Shown one piece after another: positions 17,740-24,554 of a stretch of DNA of 64,000 nt. The stretch is from positions 109,921-173,920 of the forward strand of contig NZ_JAAOWU010000016.1 of assembly GCF_013778505.1 (NCBI RefSeq), in the 5' to 3' direction. The position numbers were made by a program, and so were the translations under genes. Below the pieces are notes generated by a model, which was given only the letters and a program-made list of their open reading frames with translations, made no database searches and was not told where the DNA came from. Each line of letters starts with the position of its first letter. The first letter of the stretch is position 1. The stretch comes from Pseudomonas sivasensis. GTDB taxonomy: Bacteria > Pseudomonadota > Gammaproteobacteria > Pseudomonadales > Pseudomonadaceae.

Positions 17740-18603
17740 TCAGTCGGCGATGTGCAGAACTACTGCTCCGATCAATACCAATACAACCCCCAGCACCTGC
17801 ACCGCATTGAGCCGCTCCTTGAAAAACACAAACCCCAGAATCGCCGCAATCCCACCTGACAACGTACTGATCACCGTCACCACCGAAACCGACCCCGCCA
17901 TCGCACCCCATGAAAACGCCGAGAACCCGCCGAGGTTCATCAAGCTCGCGCCGGTCAGCGTCGCACAGTTTTTCAGTGGCGGGATTTTCAGGCCATCTTT
18001 GATCTTCAGCACCATCATTACCAGTACGCACACGCCCACCAGATAACCCAACCAAAGCATGGTGATCGGTCCCAACGCGGGTAGCGTGTAGCGGCCTTGC
18101 AGCCAGAAACTGGCGCCGTACAACAGTGCGGCGAGCATGGCGTAGGCGATGGATAGGCGGGGGTTGTTGTGGGGTACGCCGTTGTCCTTGTGGATGCTGG
18201 AGAGGATCACGCCGATGACGCATAGGGCAATGCAACCGAGTTGTATAAGGCTGATGTGCTCGCCGCTGGCCCAGGACAATAAGGTAGTGACCACGCCGTA
18301 CGATGTCACCAGTGGTGCAACGATGGCGGCTTTGCCCATGGCGAAGGCTTTGGACAGCGCGAGAGCGCCGGACACGGTGAGCAGCGCGGCTGCGATGCCC
18401 AGCAGCCAGGCGCTTAGCGGGGCGTCGAGGGATTTGAAGAGAAAGGTCGGCAACATGACCAGTAGCAAGGTCATGATCAGGAAGCCGAGCGCCTGGCCAA
18501 AGTAAACGGCGCGTTTAACGCCGACAGCCCGGGCATTGAGGCCCACGAGGAAATCCGTGCCACCCCAGAGCAGGGCGGCCAGCAGGCCCATTGTTACGTC
18601 CAT
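17740..18603 (-). CDS. EamA/DMT-family inner-membrane transporter
   Basis: A 287-residue protein with about ten hydrophobic segments and the two-fold EamA repeat. Typical features are GLLAALLWGGTDFLVG at the start and ILGFVFFKERLNAVQVLGVV in the last repeat. I chose ATG at 18603 because AAGGA lies just upstream (AGAAAGGACGATAC); an in-frame start eight codons earlier lacks this. The substrate is unknown; DMT members export amino acids, sugars or other metabolites. Confidence 0.87.
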   Translation of the reverse strand: MDVTMGLLAALLWGGTDFLVGLNARAVGVKRAVYFGQALGFLIMTLLLVMLPTFLFKSLDAPLSAWLLGIAAALLTVSGALALSKAFAMGKAAIVAPLVTSYGVVTTLLSWASGEHISLIQLGCIALCVIGVILSSIHKDNGVPHNNPRLSIAYAMLAALLYGASFWLQGRYTLPALGPITMLWLGYLVGVCVLVMMVLKIKDGLKIPPLKNCATLTGASLMNLGGFSAFSWGAMAGSVSVVTVISTLSGGIAAILGFVFFKERLNAVQVLGVVLVLIGAVVLHIAD

Positions 18604-18639
18604 GTATCGTCCTTTCTGAAGACTCAATTTCCTTTAACA

Positions 18640-18693
18640 GCCCCGCTTGCCGGCAATGGCGACCTCAAGACCGCCATCGCCGGTAAGCGGGGC
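18640..18693. repeat. Inverted repeat of a second palindromic family
   Basis: Arms AGCCCCGCTTGCCGGCAATG and CATCGCCGGTAAGCGGGGCT are nearly complementary, separated by a short GGCGACCTCAAGACCGC middle. The core (GCTTGCCGGC) differs from the GTGGGAGGGGG REP family, so it is a separate repeat class. Confidence 0.75.
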
Positions 18694-18712
18694 TCCTACA
18701 GGGGGCTGCGTG

Positions 18713-19354
18713 TTAGCTCAGGTTTTCCAGCGTCTGCGTGTCCCAGCTGTGAGTCTTGATGGCGAGATAGAGCATGCCGATGGTCAGTGGAACCTTGTTG
18801 CCGCGCCCCTTGGCCCGACGCTTGAGGAACACATCAAAGACCGGCGGGTTGAAGTAACGATAAGTGTCGTAGTCGCCCAGGTCGAGTGCGAATTCCTGCT
18901 CCAGCGCTTCCATCAGTTGCTTGGCTTCACTGCCGTCACAGCCCAGGTCGAAATTGAGTGAGGTTTGCAGGCGGATAGTCTTGTGTTTCGGCAGGCCGAT
19001 TTCTTCGTGCAGCAGTTGCAGGAGTTGCTGCATGACGGGGTCTTCGGGGAACTCGGGGGCGAGGTTCATGGTGGGGGCACGCAGGAGTGGGTGAAGAGGG
19101 AGGTCGCGTTTCAAGCGGAATTTGTTTCGGGTGATGAAGAGTGCCAAGCCTATCAAGAATAGGAATACAGGCAGGAGGGGCATTTTAAGGATTACTGCTA
19201 CGTAGGGTAGTAGGAATGCCAACGTAACGCCTGTCGCGAGCAACGTGATAGCAAATCGCTTTCTGAGTATTGGGGTTGTGATTTGGTGATTCAAAACAAG
19301 GTATAGCGCCACAAAGGCGACAATTTGAACGCAGATAGTCATGGCTTCTGACAT
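18713..19354 (-). CDS. Membrane protein with C-terminal DUF1493 (acyl-carrier-like) domain
   Basis: A 213-residue protein with three hydrophobic segments in the first ~75 residues (ICVQIVAFVALYLVL, FAITLLATGVTLAFLLPYVA, LPVFLFLIGLALFI), then a soluble domain at about 105-205. The soluble part (IRLQTSLNFDLGCDGSEAKQ, LMEALEQEFALDLGDYDTYR) matches DUF1493, predicted to resemble an acyl carrier protein but without the DSL serine; here LGCDG is in that place. A second ATG at 19342 overlaps the upstream gene's stop as ATGA and could be the true start. Function unknown. Confidence 0.75.
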   Translation of the reverse strand: MSEAMTICVQIVAFVALYLVLNHQITTPILRKRFAITLLATGVTLAFLLPYVAVILKMPLLPVFLFLIGLALFITRNKFRLKRDLPLHPLLRAPTMNLAPEFPEDPVMQQLLQLLHEEIGLPKHKTIRLQTSLNFDLGCDGSEAKQLMEALEQEFALDLGDYDTYRYFNPPVFDVFLKRRAKGRGNKVPLTIGMLYLAIKTHSWDTQTLENLS

Positions 19355-19791
19355 TCCATGGCTTCGAGGGGATAGCTGCGACTAATACTTTTGGTGATCG
19401 CACCCACAGGGGTGGCAGCGGCGCGCGCTATTGGTTTTGAAAACGGGTGAATTGGCGCACTGAAAAGTCCCGCTAACGCTAGAGCGATAAGGGGCCCGCG
19501 TTCATTGAGCAAATCTGCCTGCTGCCGGTTCAGCGGCTTAGCGATTGCGACAGTCATTTTGCAAGGCAAATCACCGGGTAGCATTTTTCCGTAGAGATCC
19601 GCCAGCCGATAGCGAACTTCGGTTGCGCGGGTGCCGGCTTCCAAAAGGCAGAGGTTTGCCAGTGTTTGTCGATGGGCGGGTAGAACGCTAAACCGAATCA
19701 CCGCGAAGGTGATGCCGTAGTGGCCAATGTATTGAGTCCTTTCGATGTTCACAGGTTTCTGCCGGGAAAGTTGAGGCCGCGCTATTTTCAT
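19339..19791 (-). CDS. Hypothetical protein, 150 residues
   Basis: I do not recognise this family. The protein has no clear signal peptide; it has a short hydrophobic stretch near residues 100-115 (PLIALALAGLFSAPIH) and an Ala/Pro-rich tail. Its end overlaps the start region of the DUF1493 gene on the same strand, which suggests a two-gene unit. The Shine-Dalgarno is weak, so the start is uncertain. It could be spurious, but it fills an otherwise empty stretch in the right orientation. Confidence 0.45.
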   Translation of the reverse strand: MKIARPQLSRQKPVNIERTQYIGHYGITFAVIRFSVLPAHRQTLANLCLLEAGTRATEVRYRLADLYGKMLPGDLPCKMTVAIAKPLNRQQADLLNERGPLIALALAGLFSAPIHPFSKPIARAAATPVGAITKSISRSYPLEAMECQKP

Positions 19792-20009
19792 TCAGCGACG
19801 GGTAACTTCTGTAGAGGGTTAAGCGGGTGTCTGGAGCAGTTTGGGAAGGAGATGTCGTGACCTGTGGAAATTTCCTACGACTGTTTCAGGTATTTGTGGC
19901 TTGGCATCACATTTTCTACAAAAACTCCGCCAGTGGCCTGAATTAAGCGTATGTTTCACCGCAAAATCTTGTAGGGCGATTTCCGCCCACTACTTAAAGG
20001 GAGTTAAGC

Positions 20010-21185
20010 ATGGGTTTGCTTCGTGTCGCTTCGGCGATGTCATTGTGTGCGTTGGCTTTTTCCGTCCAGGCCGAACAGTTGCCGATTGAAGTGCTAAGCG
20101 CCGTGGTCAAGGATCAGAAAATCGCCGACGCCGAAGTGCTACTGCAACGCAACGGCGCGCAGAATGTGGTGGGTCGCACCAACGCCCAGGGCCAAGTGAC
20201 GCTGACCAGTGAGGCCGCCGATGACGCGAGCAACCTGCTGATCATCAAGAAGCCCGGCTACTCCAACCTGGTGGTGAAGTGCCCATGCGCGGGCATGACC
20301 TACGCCATCAGCCCGGTGATGGAAAACCTCGATGGCCTGCGTGTGGTGCTGACCTGGGGCAAGACCCCGAGTGACCTCGACTCCCACATGATTTTCCCCG
20401 GCAATAACATCTATTTCGAGAACCAGAAGGGTACCGACGCCGAGTTGGATGTGGATGACACCGACAGCTACGGCCCGGAAACCATCACCCTGCAGAAAAA
20501 GCACTACGGCGAAAGCTACGTCTATGCCGTGCACGACTACAGTAATGGCGGCAACCCAGGCTCGCGCCAGTTGTCCGACAGCGAAGCCAAGGTGTTCGTG
20601 TACATGGGCCAATCGCTGGTGCGTACCTACTACGTGCCTAAGAACCGCAGCGGCAACCTGTGGACGGTGTTCCGCATGACCGGCAGCGGCGACTTCCAGG
20701 ACATCAACACCTTCAGTGGCGTGACAGTGAATGCCGCCAATGTGCTGAACGAAGTCAAACCGCTGCTGGATGACAGCGTCGCGGTCACCGCAGTCACCGT
20801 TAGCTCTTCCGTACAGACTGATGCGAAGAAGCTGAACCTGAAAGGTGAAGCGGCTTACCAGGCAGGCAATCTGGATCAGGCGATTGACTACTTCCGTCAG
20901 GCCATCGATCTGGATAACAGCTTCGGCAAGGCTTACGGCAACCTCGGCTTGGCGTATCAGAAAGCCGGTAACACTGCCGAGTCGATCTGGGCCAACCGCA
21001 AGGCTATCGCCCTTGCCACCGGCGCCAATGCTGCGACCGTGCGTGCAGGTGCCTACTACAACATTGCGCGGATCTACGAAGCGGCTGGGCAGTTCCAGGA
21101 TGCGCTGCGTCACTACCAGTTGGCCAAGGAACAGAAAGCCAACCCGGTGTATGACACGGCGATTGAGCGGGTGCAGAACCGCTGA
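20010..21185 (+). CDS. Secreted DUF2135 (YfaP-like) protein with TPR repeats
   Basis: A 391-residue exported protein. The signal peptide MGLLRVASAMSLCALAFSVQ ends around AEA/AEQ. Residues about 25-105 look like a beta-rich carboxypeptidase-regulatory-like domain (AVVKDQKIADAEVLLQRNGA); residues 108-240 match DUF2135/YfaP (LRVVLTWGKTPSDLDSHMIF, YAVHDYSNGGNPGSRQL); about 275-385 hold TPR repeats (AAYQAGNLDQAIDYFRQAID, GNLGLAYQKAGNTAES). AAGGGAG precedes the ATG. A protein-protein or envelope role is likely; the actual function is unknown. Confidence 0.85.
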   Translation: MGLLRVASAMSLCALAFSVQAEQLPIEVLSAVVKDQKIADAEVLLQRNGAQNVVGRTNAQGQVTLTSEAADDASNLLIIKKPGYSNLVVKCPCAGMTYAISPVMENLDGLRVVLTWGKTPSDLDSHMIFPGNNIYFENQKGTDAELDVDDTDSYGPETITLQKKHYGESYVYAVHDYSNGGNPGSRQLSDSEAKVFVYMGQSLVRTYYVPKNRSGNLWTVFRMTGSGDFQDINTFSGVTVNAANVLNEVKPLLDDSVAVTAVTVSSSVQTDAKKLNLKGEAAYQAGNLDQAIDYFRQAIDLDNSFGKAYGNLGLAYQKAGNTAESIWANRKAIALATGANAATVRAGAYYNIARIYEAAGQFQDALRHYQLAKEQKANPVYDTAIERVQNR

Positions 21186-21209
21186 TTCAGCTGTAGCGCA
21201 GTTCTAAAG

Positions 21210-21238
21210 ATGTGGGAGGTGCTTGCTTCCTCCCACAT
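21210..21238. repeat. Single REP palindrome (variant)
   Basis: ATGTGGGAGG and CCTCCCACAT flank TGCTTGCTT. The run of Gs is shorter than in the other copies. It sits 25 bases after the DUF2135-TPR gene and may end its transcript. Confidence 0.75.
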
Positions 21239-21409
21239 TTGGATCGGTGTGTTTCCGACTGCATCATCAGGTTATTCCCACTTCGGCCCTGGGCCATCTC
21301 CCAGCCTGTGTATCATCCTGTCTCTTTTTCCATGCGACCTTTCTCGATCCGCTGAGCTTACTGGGCTACGTTTTTAAGCCACCTTCAGCGGTCAATGGAG
21401 TGACAGCCT

Positions 21410-23347
21410 ATGCACGACACCCTCCAGCAGGTCTTTGGTTATCCACAGTTTCGTTTGGGTCAGGAAGAAACGGTCAGCGCCGTTCTGGCCGGTCGTTCGG
21501 CGGCTGCAATTTTCCCTACTGGGTCGGGTAAATCCCTGTGTTATCAGCTGTCAGCAGTGTTGCTGCCGCACCTGACGCTGGTGGTCTCGCCACTGTTGGC
21601 ATTGATGCAGGACCAGTTGGGCTTTTTGCAACGCCATGGCATTTCGGCGGGCAGTATCGATTCGGCCCAGAGTCGTGACGACGCCAATGACGTGATGGCC
21701 CGCGCCCGTTCCGGTGAGCTGAAAATCCTGATGATTTCCGTGGAGCGCTTGAAGAACGAGCGTTTTCGCAACTTCCTGCAAAGTGTGCAGATCTCGCTGC
21801 TGGTGGTGGACGAGGCGCACTGCATTTCCGAGTGGGGCCATAACTTTCGCCCGGACTACCTGAAGCTGCCGGACTACCAGCGTCAGTTCAAGATCCCACA
21901 AGCGCTGCTGCTGACGGCTACAGCCACGCCCAAGGTGATTGCCGATATGCAGGCGAAGTTCGCCATAGCGCCGGGTGATGTGGTGACTACGGGGTTCTAT
22001 AGGCCGAACCTGAACCTGTTGGTCGAACCGGTCAGCGGCGCGGACAAGCGCCGTCGCCTGGTGCAGTGGATGAGCGAACGGGCCAACCAGCCGAGCATCG
22101 TCTACGTCACCCTGCAAAAAACCGCCGAGCATATTGCCGAGCATCTGAACCGCAATGGCATACAGGCCGAGGCGTATCACGCCGGCTTGCCCCACGACAG
22201 ACGTGAGGGGATCCAGCAGCGCTTCATGGGCGGGCGCTCCAATTGCATTGTCGCCACCATCGCGTTTGGCATGGGCATCGACAAGAGTGACATCCGCAAT
22301 GTGGTGCATTTTGACCTGCCCAAATCCATCGAGAACTACAGCCAGGAGATAGGCCGCGCCGGGCGTGATGGACAGCCCTCGGACTGCCTGGTGTTGGCCA
22401 ACCGTGACAGCCTCAATGTGCTGGAAAACTTTGTGTACGGTGACACGCCTGAGCAGGAGGGGATCCGCCGGGTGCTGGAGGATTTGCAGGCGGCGCGCGG
22501 TGAAGGGCAGTGGGAGTTTCTACTGAGGTCGCTGTCGGACCACAGCAATATCCGCGAGCTGCCACTCAAGACCCTGCTGGTGCAGTTGGAGCTCAAAGGC
22601 GTGATCGCGCCGCGCTACGCGTTTTATGCCGAATACCGGTTCAAATACCTGATTGAGCCCGAAGCGTTACTGGCGCGGTTTTCCGGTGAGCGGCAGCAGT
22701 TTGTCGCGGCGATTATTCAAGTGTGCAAGCGTGCGAAGACCTGGGCGACGGTGGATTTCGACGCGCTGTATCAGCAGCACAATGCCGAGCGCAATCGTGC
22801 GGTGAAGGCGCTGGATTACTTCCAGGAGCAAGGCCTGATCGAGCTGGAAAGCAAGCAGATGACTGAGGTCTACAGCCTGCTGAATACCGAATTTGATCCA
22901 CAGGTGTTAAGCGCCGAGTTATACACAGGCTTCAAGCACCACGAGGTGACAGAAGTGGCGCGGATTCACGCCATGCTCGATCTGTTCGCCACCGATCATT
23001 GCTTGGGCCAGCGCTTGGCCCATTATTTTGGTGATGAAAAAGCCCCCCATCGCTGCGGACATTGCTCGGTATGTCACGGCCATGTGGCGCACCTGCCATC
23101 ACCGCCGGGCTTGCCGCCGCTTGTGGATAAAAATTTCATGGAGCTGTGCGGTGATTTTATCCACAGGCATCATGAGCACACGGGCCAACTGCCGGGTGCC
23201 GAGCGACTGACGCGCTTTCTCGGGGGGATCAGTGTGCCGTTGTTTACCAAGCTGAAGGCGCGGGGCATTCCCGGTTTTGCTGCGCTGGAAGACTATCCCT
23301 ATGCCGAAGTACGCAGTTGGGCCGAAGTCCATTTGAATGACCTGTAA
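21410..23347 (+). CDS. RecQ-like ATP-dependent DNA helicase
   Basis: A 645-residue SF2 helicase. Motifs in order: motif 0 FGYPQFRLGQEETVSAVLAG, Walker A FPTGSGKSLCYQ, DEAH box VVDEAHCISEWGHNFRPDYL, TATATPKVIADM, and helicase-C with AFGMGIDKSDIRNVVHFDLP and YSQEIGRAGRDGQPSD. A RecQ-type zinc module is at the C-terminus (CLGQRLAHYFGD, then CGHCSVCHG), but I see no HRDC domain, so this is a RecQ paralogue or short form rather than the standard recQ. Role: unwinding in recombination or repair. Confidence 0.9.
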   Translation: MHDTLQQVFGYPQFRLGQEETVSAVLAGRSAAAIFPTGSGKSLCYQLSAVLLPHLTLVVSPLLALMQDQLGFLQRHGISAGSIDSAQSRDDANDVMARARSGELKILMISVERLKNERFRNFLQSVQISLLVVDEAHCISEWGHNFRPDYLKLPDYQRQFKIPQALLLTATATPKVIADMQAKFAIAPGDVVTTGFYRPNLNLLVEPVSGADKRRRLVQWMSERANQPSIVYVTLQKTAEHIAEHLNRNGIQAEAYHAGLPHDRREGIQQRFMGGRSNCIVATIAFGMGIDKSDIRNVVHFDLPKSIENYSQEIGRAGRDGQPSDCLVLANRDSLNVLENFVYGDTPEQEGIRRVLEDLQAARGEGQWEFLLRSLSDHSNIRELPLKTLLVQLELKGVIAPRYAFYAEYRFKYLIEPEALLARFSGERQQFVAAIIQVCKRAKTWATVDFDALYQQHNAERNRAVKALDYFQEQGLIELESKQMTEVYSLLNTEFDPQVLSAELYTGFKHHEVTEVARIHAMLDLFATDHCLGQRLAHYFGDEKAPHRCGHCSVCHGHVAHLPSPPGLPPLVDKNFMELCGDFIHRHHEHTGQLPGAERLTRFLGGISVPLFTKLKARGIPGFAALEDYPYAEVRSWAEVHLNDL

Positions 23348-23370
23348 ACCCACTTTCACCAGAGGTACCC

Positions 23371-23802
23371 ATGCCTGATTCAGTGCCACAGCGTGCCGAT
23401 TACCCTCACTTCCAGCCGATCATCACGCGCTGGCACGACAATGATGTGTACGGTCACGTGAATAACGTCACCTACTACAGCTTTTTCGACACGGCGGTGA
23501 ATACCTACCTGATCGAGCAGGGCGGGCTGGATATTCATGGCGGCGAAGTGGTGGGGTTTGTGGTGAGTTCGGCGTGCGATTACTTCGCGTCGATTGCCTT
23601 TCCCGAGCGTATCGATATTGGCTTGCGAGTGGGCAAGTTAGGCAATAGCTCAGTGCAGTATGAGTTGGCGGTGTTCAAGACAGGCGAAGAGGACGCCTGC
23701 GCGGTGGGGCGCTTTGTGCATGTGTTTGTGGATCGGGGGTCGAACCAGCCGGTGACCATTCCGGGAGTGTTGCGCGAGGCGCTGCAGCGGTTGGTGGTCT
23801 GA
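23371..23802 (+). CDS. YbgC/4HBT-type acyl-CoA thioesterase
   Basis: A 143-residue hotdog-fold enzyme. The 4-hydroxybenzoyl-CoA thioesterase signature is clear: RWHDNDVYGHVNNVTYYSFF with the catalytic aspartate and the HVNN loop, then the EDACAVGRFVHVFVDR strand. AGAGGT precedes the ATG, which is 23 bases after the helicase gene, so the two are probably co-transcribed. The substrate is not predictable. Confidence 0.87.
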   Translation: MPDSVPQRADYPHFQPIITRWHDNDVYGHVNNVTYYSFFDTAVNTYLIEQGGLDIHGGEVVGFVVSSACDYFASIAFPERIDIGLRVGKLGNSSVQYELAVFKTGEEDACAVGRFVHVFVDRGSNQPVTIPGVLREALQRLVV

Positions 23803-23806
23803 CGGC

Positions 23807-23851
23807 AAAAACCAATGTGAGAGGGTGCAAGCTTGCTCTCACATTGGTTTT
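23807..23851. terminator. Palindrome between convergent genes, likely bidirectional terminator
   Basis: Arms AAAACCAATGTGAGAG and CTCTCACATTGGTTTT are perfectly complementary over 16 bases. It looks like a diverged REP (TGTGAGAGGGTGCAAGC) now serving both the thioesterase and the glycine-zipper gene. Confidence 0.75.
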
Positions 23852-23868
23852 GCGGCGTTTTTTAGAGA

Positions 23869-24348
23869 TTACCGGTGACGGTAGTGATGCTTGTTCTTGC
23901 GATGTCCATAGGCATGGCCGCGGCCGCGATGGTCATCACGGTCATAGCGACGGTTGTCGCGCCCACGATCACGACGATCATCGTCATCGCTCTTGTTGCC
24001 CATGTAGTTGCCCAGTGCACCGCCCGCGCCACCGCCTGCAGCCGAGCCGATCAGTGCACCTGTGCTACCGCCGACACTGCGGCCTACGACGTTGCCGCCG
24101 GCTGCGCCCAGGGCGCCGCCAATAGCGGCTTCGCCACGGCTGCGCTTGTCAGCGCCGACCGCACTACCACCTGCGCCACCGAGGGCCGCGCCGATGGTCG
24201 AACCGGTGTTGCCGCCCAACTGCTGGCCGACGACAGAACCTAGAACCCCGCCCAATGCGCCGCCTACACCGGCTTCGGTGGTGCCACCGGCCATGGCTGC
24301 GCCACTGACCAGGCCAAGGGACAACAAGAGAATCGAGGAGAACTTCAT
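23869..24348 (-). CDS. Exported glycine-zipper protein with basic/acidic tail
   Basis: A 159-residue protein. A signal peptide (MKFSSILLLSLGLVSGAAMA) is followed by about 90 residues of repeated glycine-zipper helices (VGGALGGVLGSVVGQQLGG, IGSAAGGGAGGALGNYMG), then a low-complexity charged tail rich in Asp, Arg and His (DDDDRRDRGRDNRRYDRDDH). GAGGT precedes ATG 24348; an in-frame upstream extension was rejected. Glycine-zipper proteins insert in membranes; the tail might bind metals or nucleic acid (inference). Confidence 0.8.
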   Translation of the reverse strand: MKFSSILLLSLGLVSGAAMAGGTTEAGVGGALGGVLGSVVGQQLGGNTGSTIGAALGGAGGSAVGADKRSRGEAAIGGALGAAGGNVVGRSVGGSTGALIGSAAGGGAGGALGNYMGNKSDDDDRRDRGRDNRRYDRDDHRGRGHAYGHRKNKHHYRHR

Positions 24349-24457
24349 TCGGGAAACCTCAAGAGGATGACGGCGCGATCCTGAGGCTGTATTGACATTG
24401 TGACAATAGAATTCCGACCAGTAACACGAGTTGTACACAATCCTCTAAGTTACTGTT

Positions 24458-24540
24458 TTTAATCGGGAACTTAAGTGGTTTTTGAGAGTCTTTAACTACT
24501 TCGGAACGGCCGCTTTTATGCAAAAGCGGCCTTTTTTGTG
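24458..24540 (+). ncRNA. Candidate small RNA ending at a plus-strand terminator
   Basis: A very strong terminator (GGCCGCTTTT, ATGC, AAAAGCGGCC, then six Ts; 24508-24537) points along the plus strand, yet both flanking genes are on the minus strand and no plus-strand ORF precedes it. The minus-strand reading of the hairpin has no U-run, so it is not simply the end of the oxidoreductase gene. A possible stress-type -10 (TCTAAGTTA) lies near 24444-24452. The 5' end is a guess. Confidence 0.35.
24508..24537 (+). terminator. Strong intrinsic terminator, plus orientation
   Basis: A 10-base-pair stem with tetraloop ATGC and six Ts. It lies between two minus-strand genes, so its transcript is unassigned. 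Confidence 0.85.
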
Positions 24541-24554
24541 TCCGAAATGATCAG

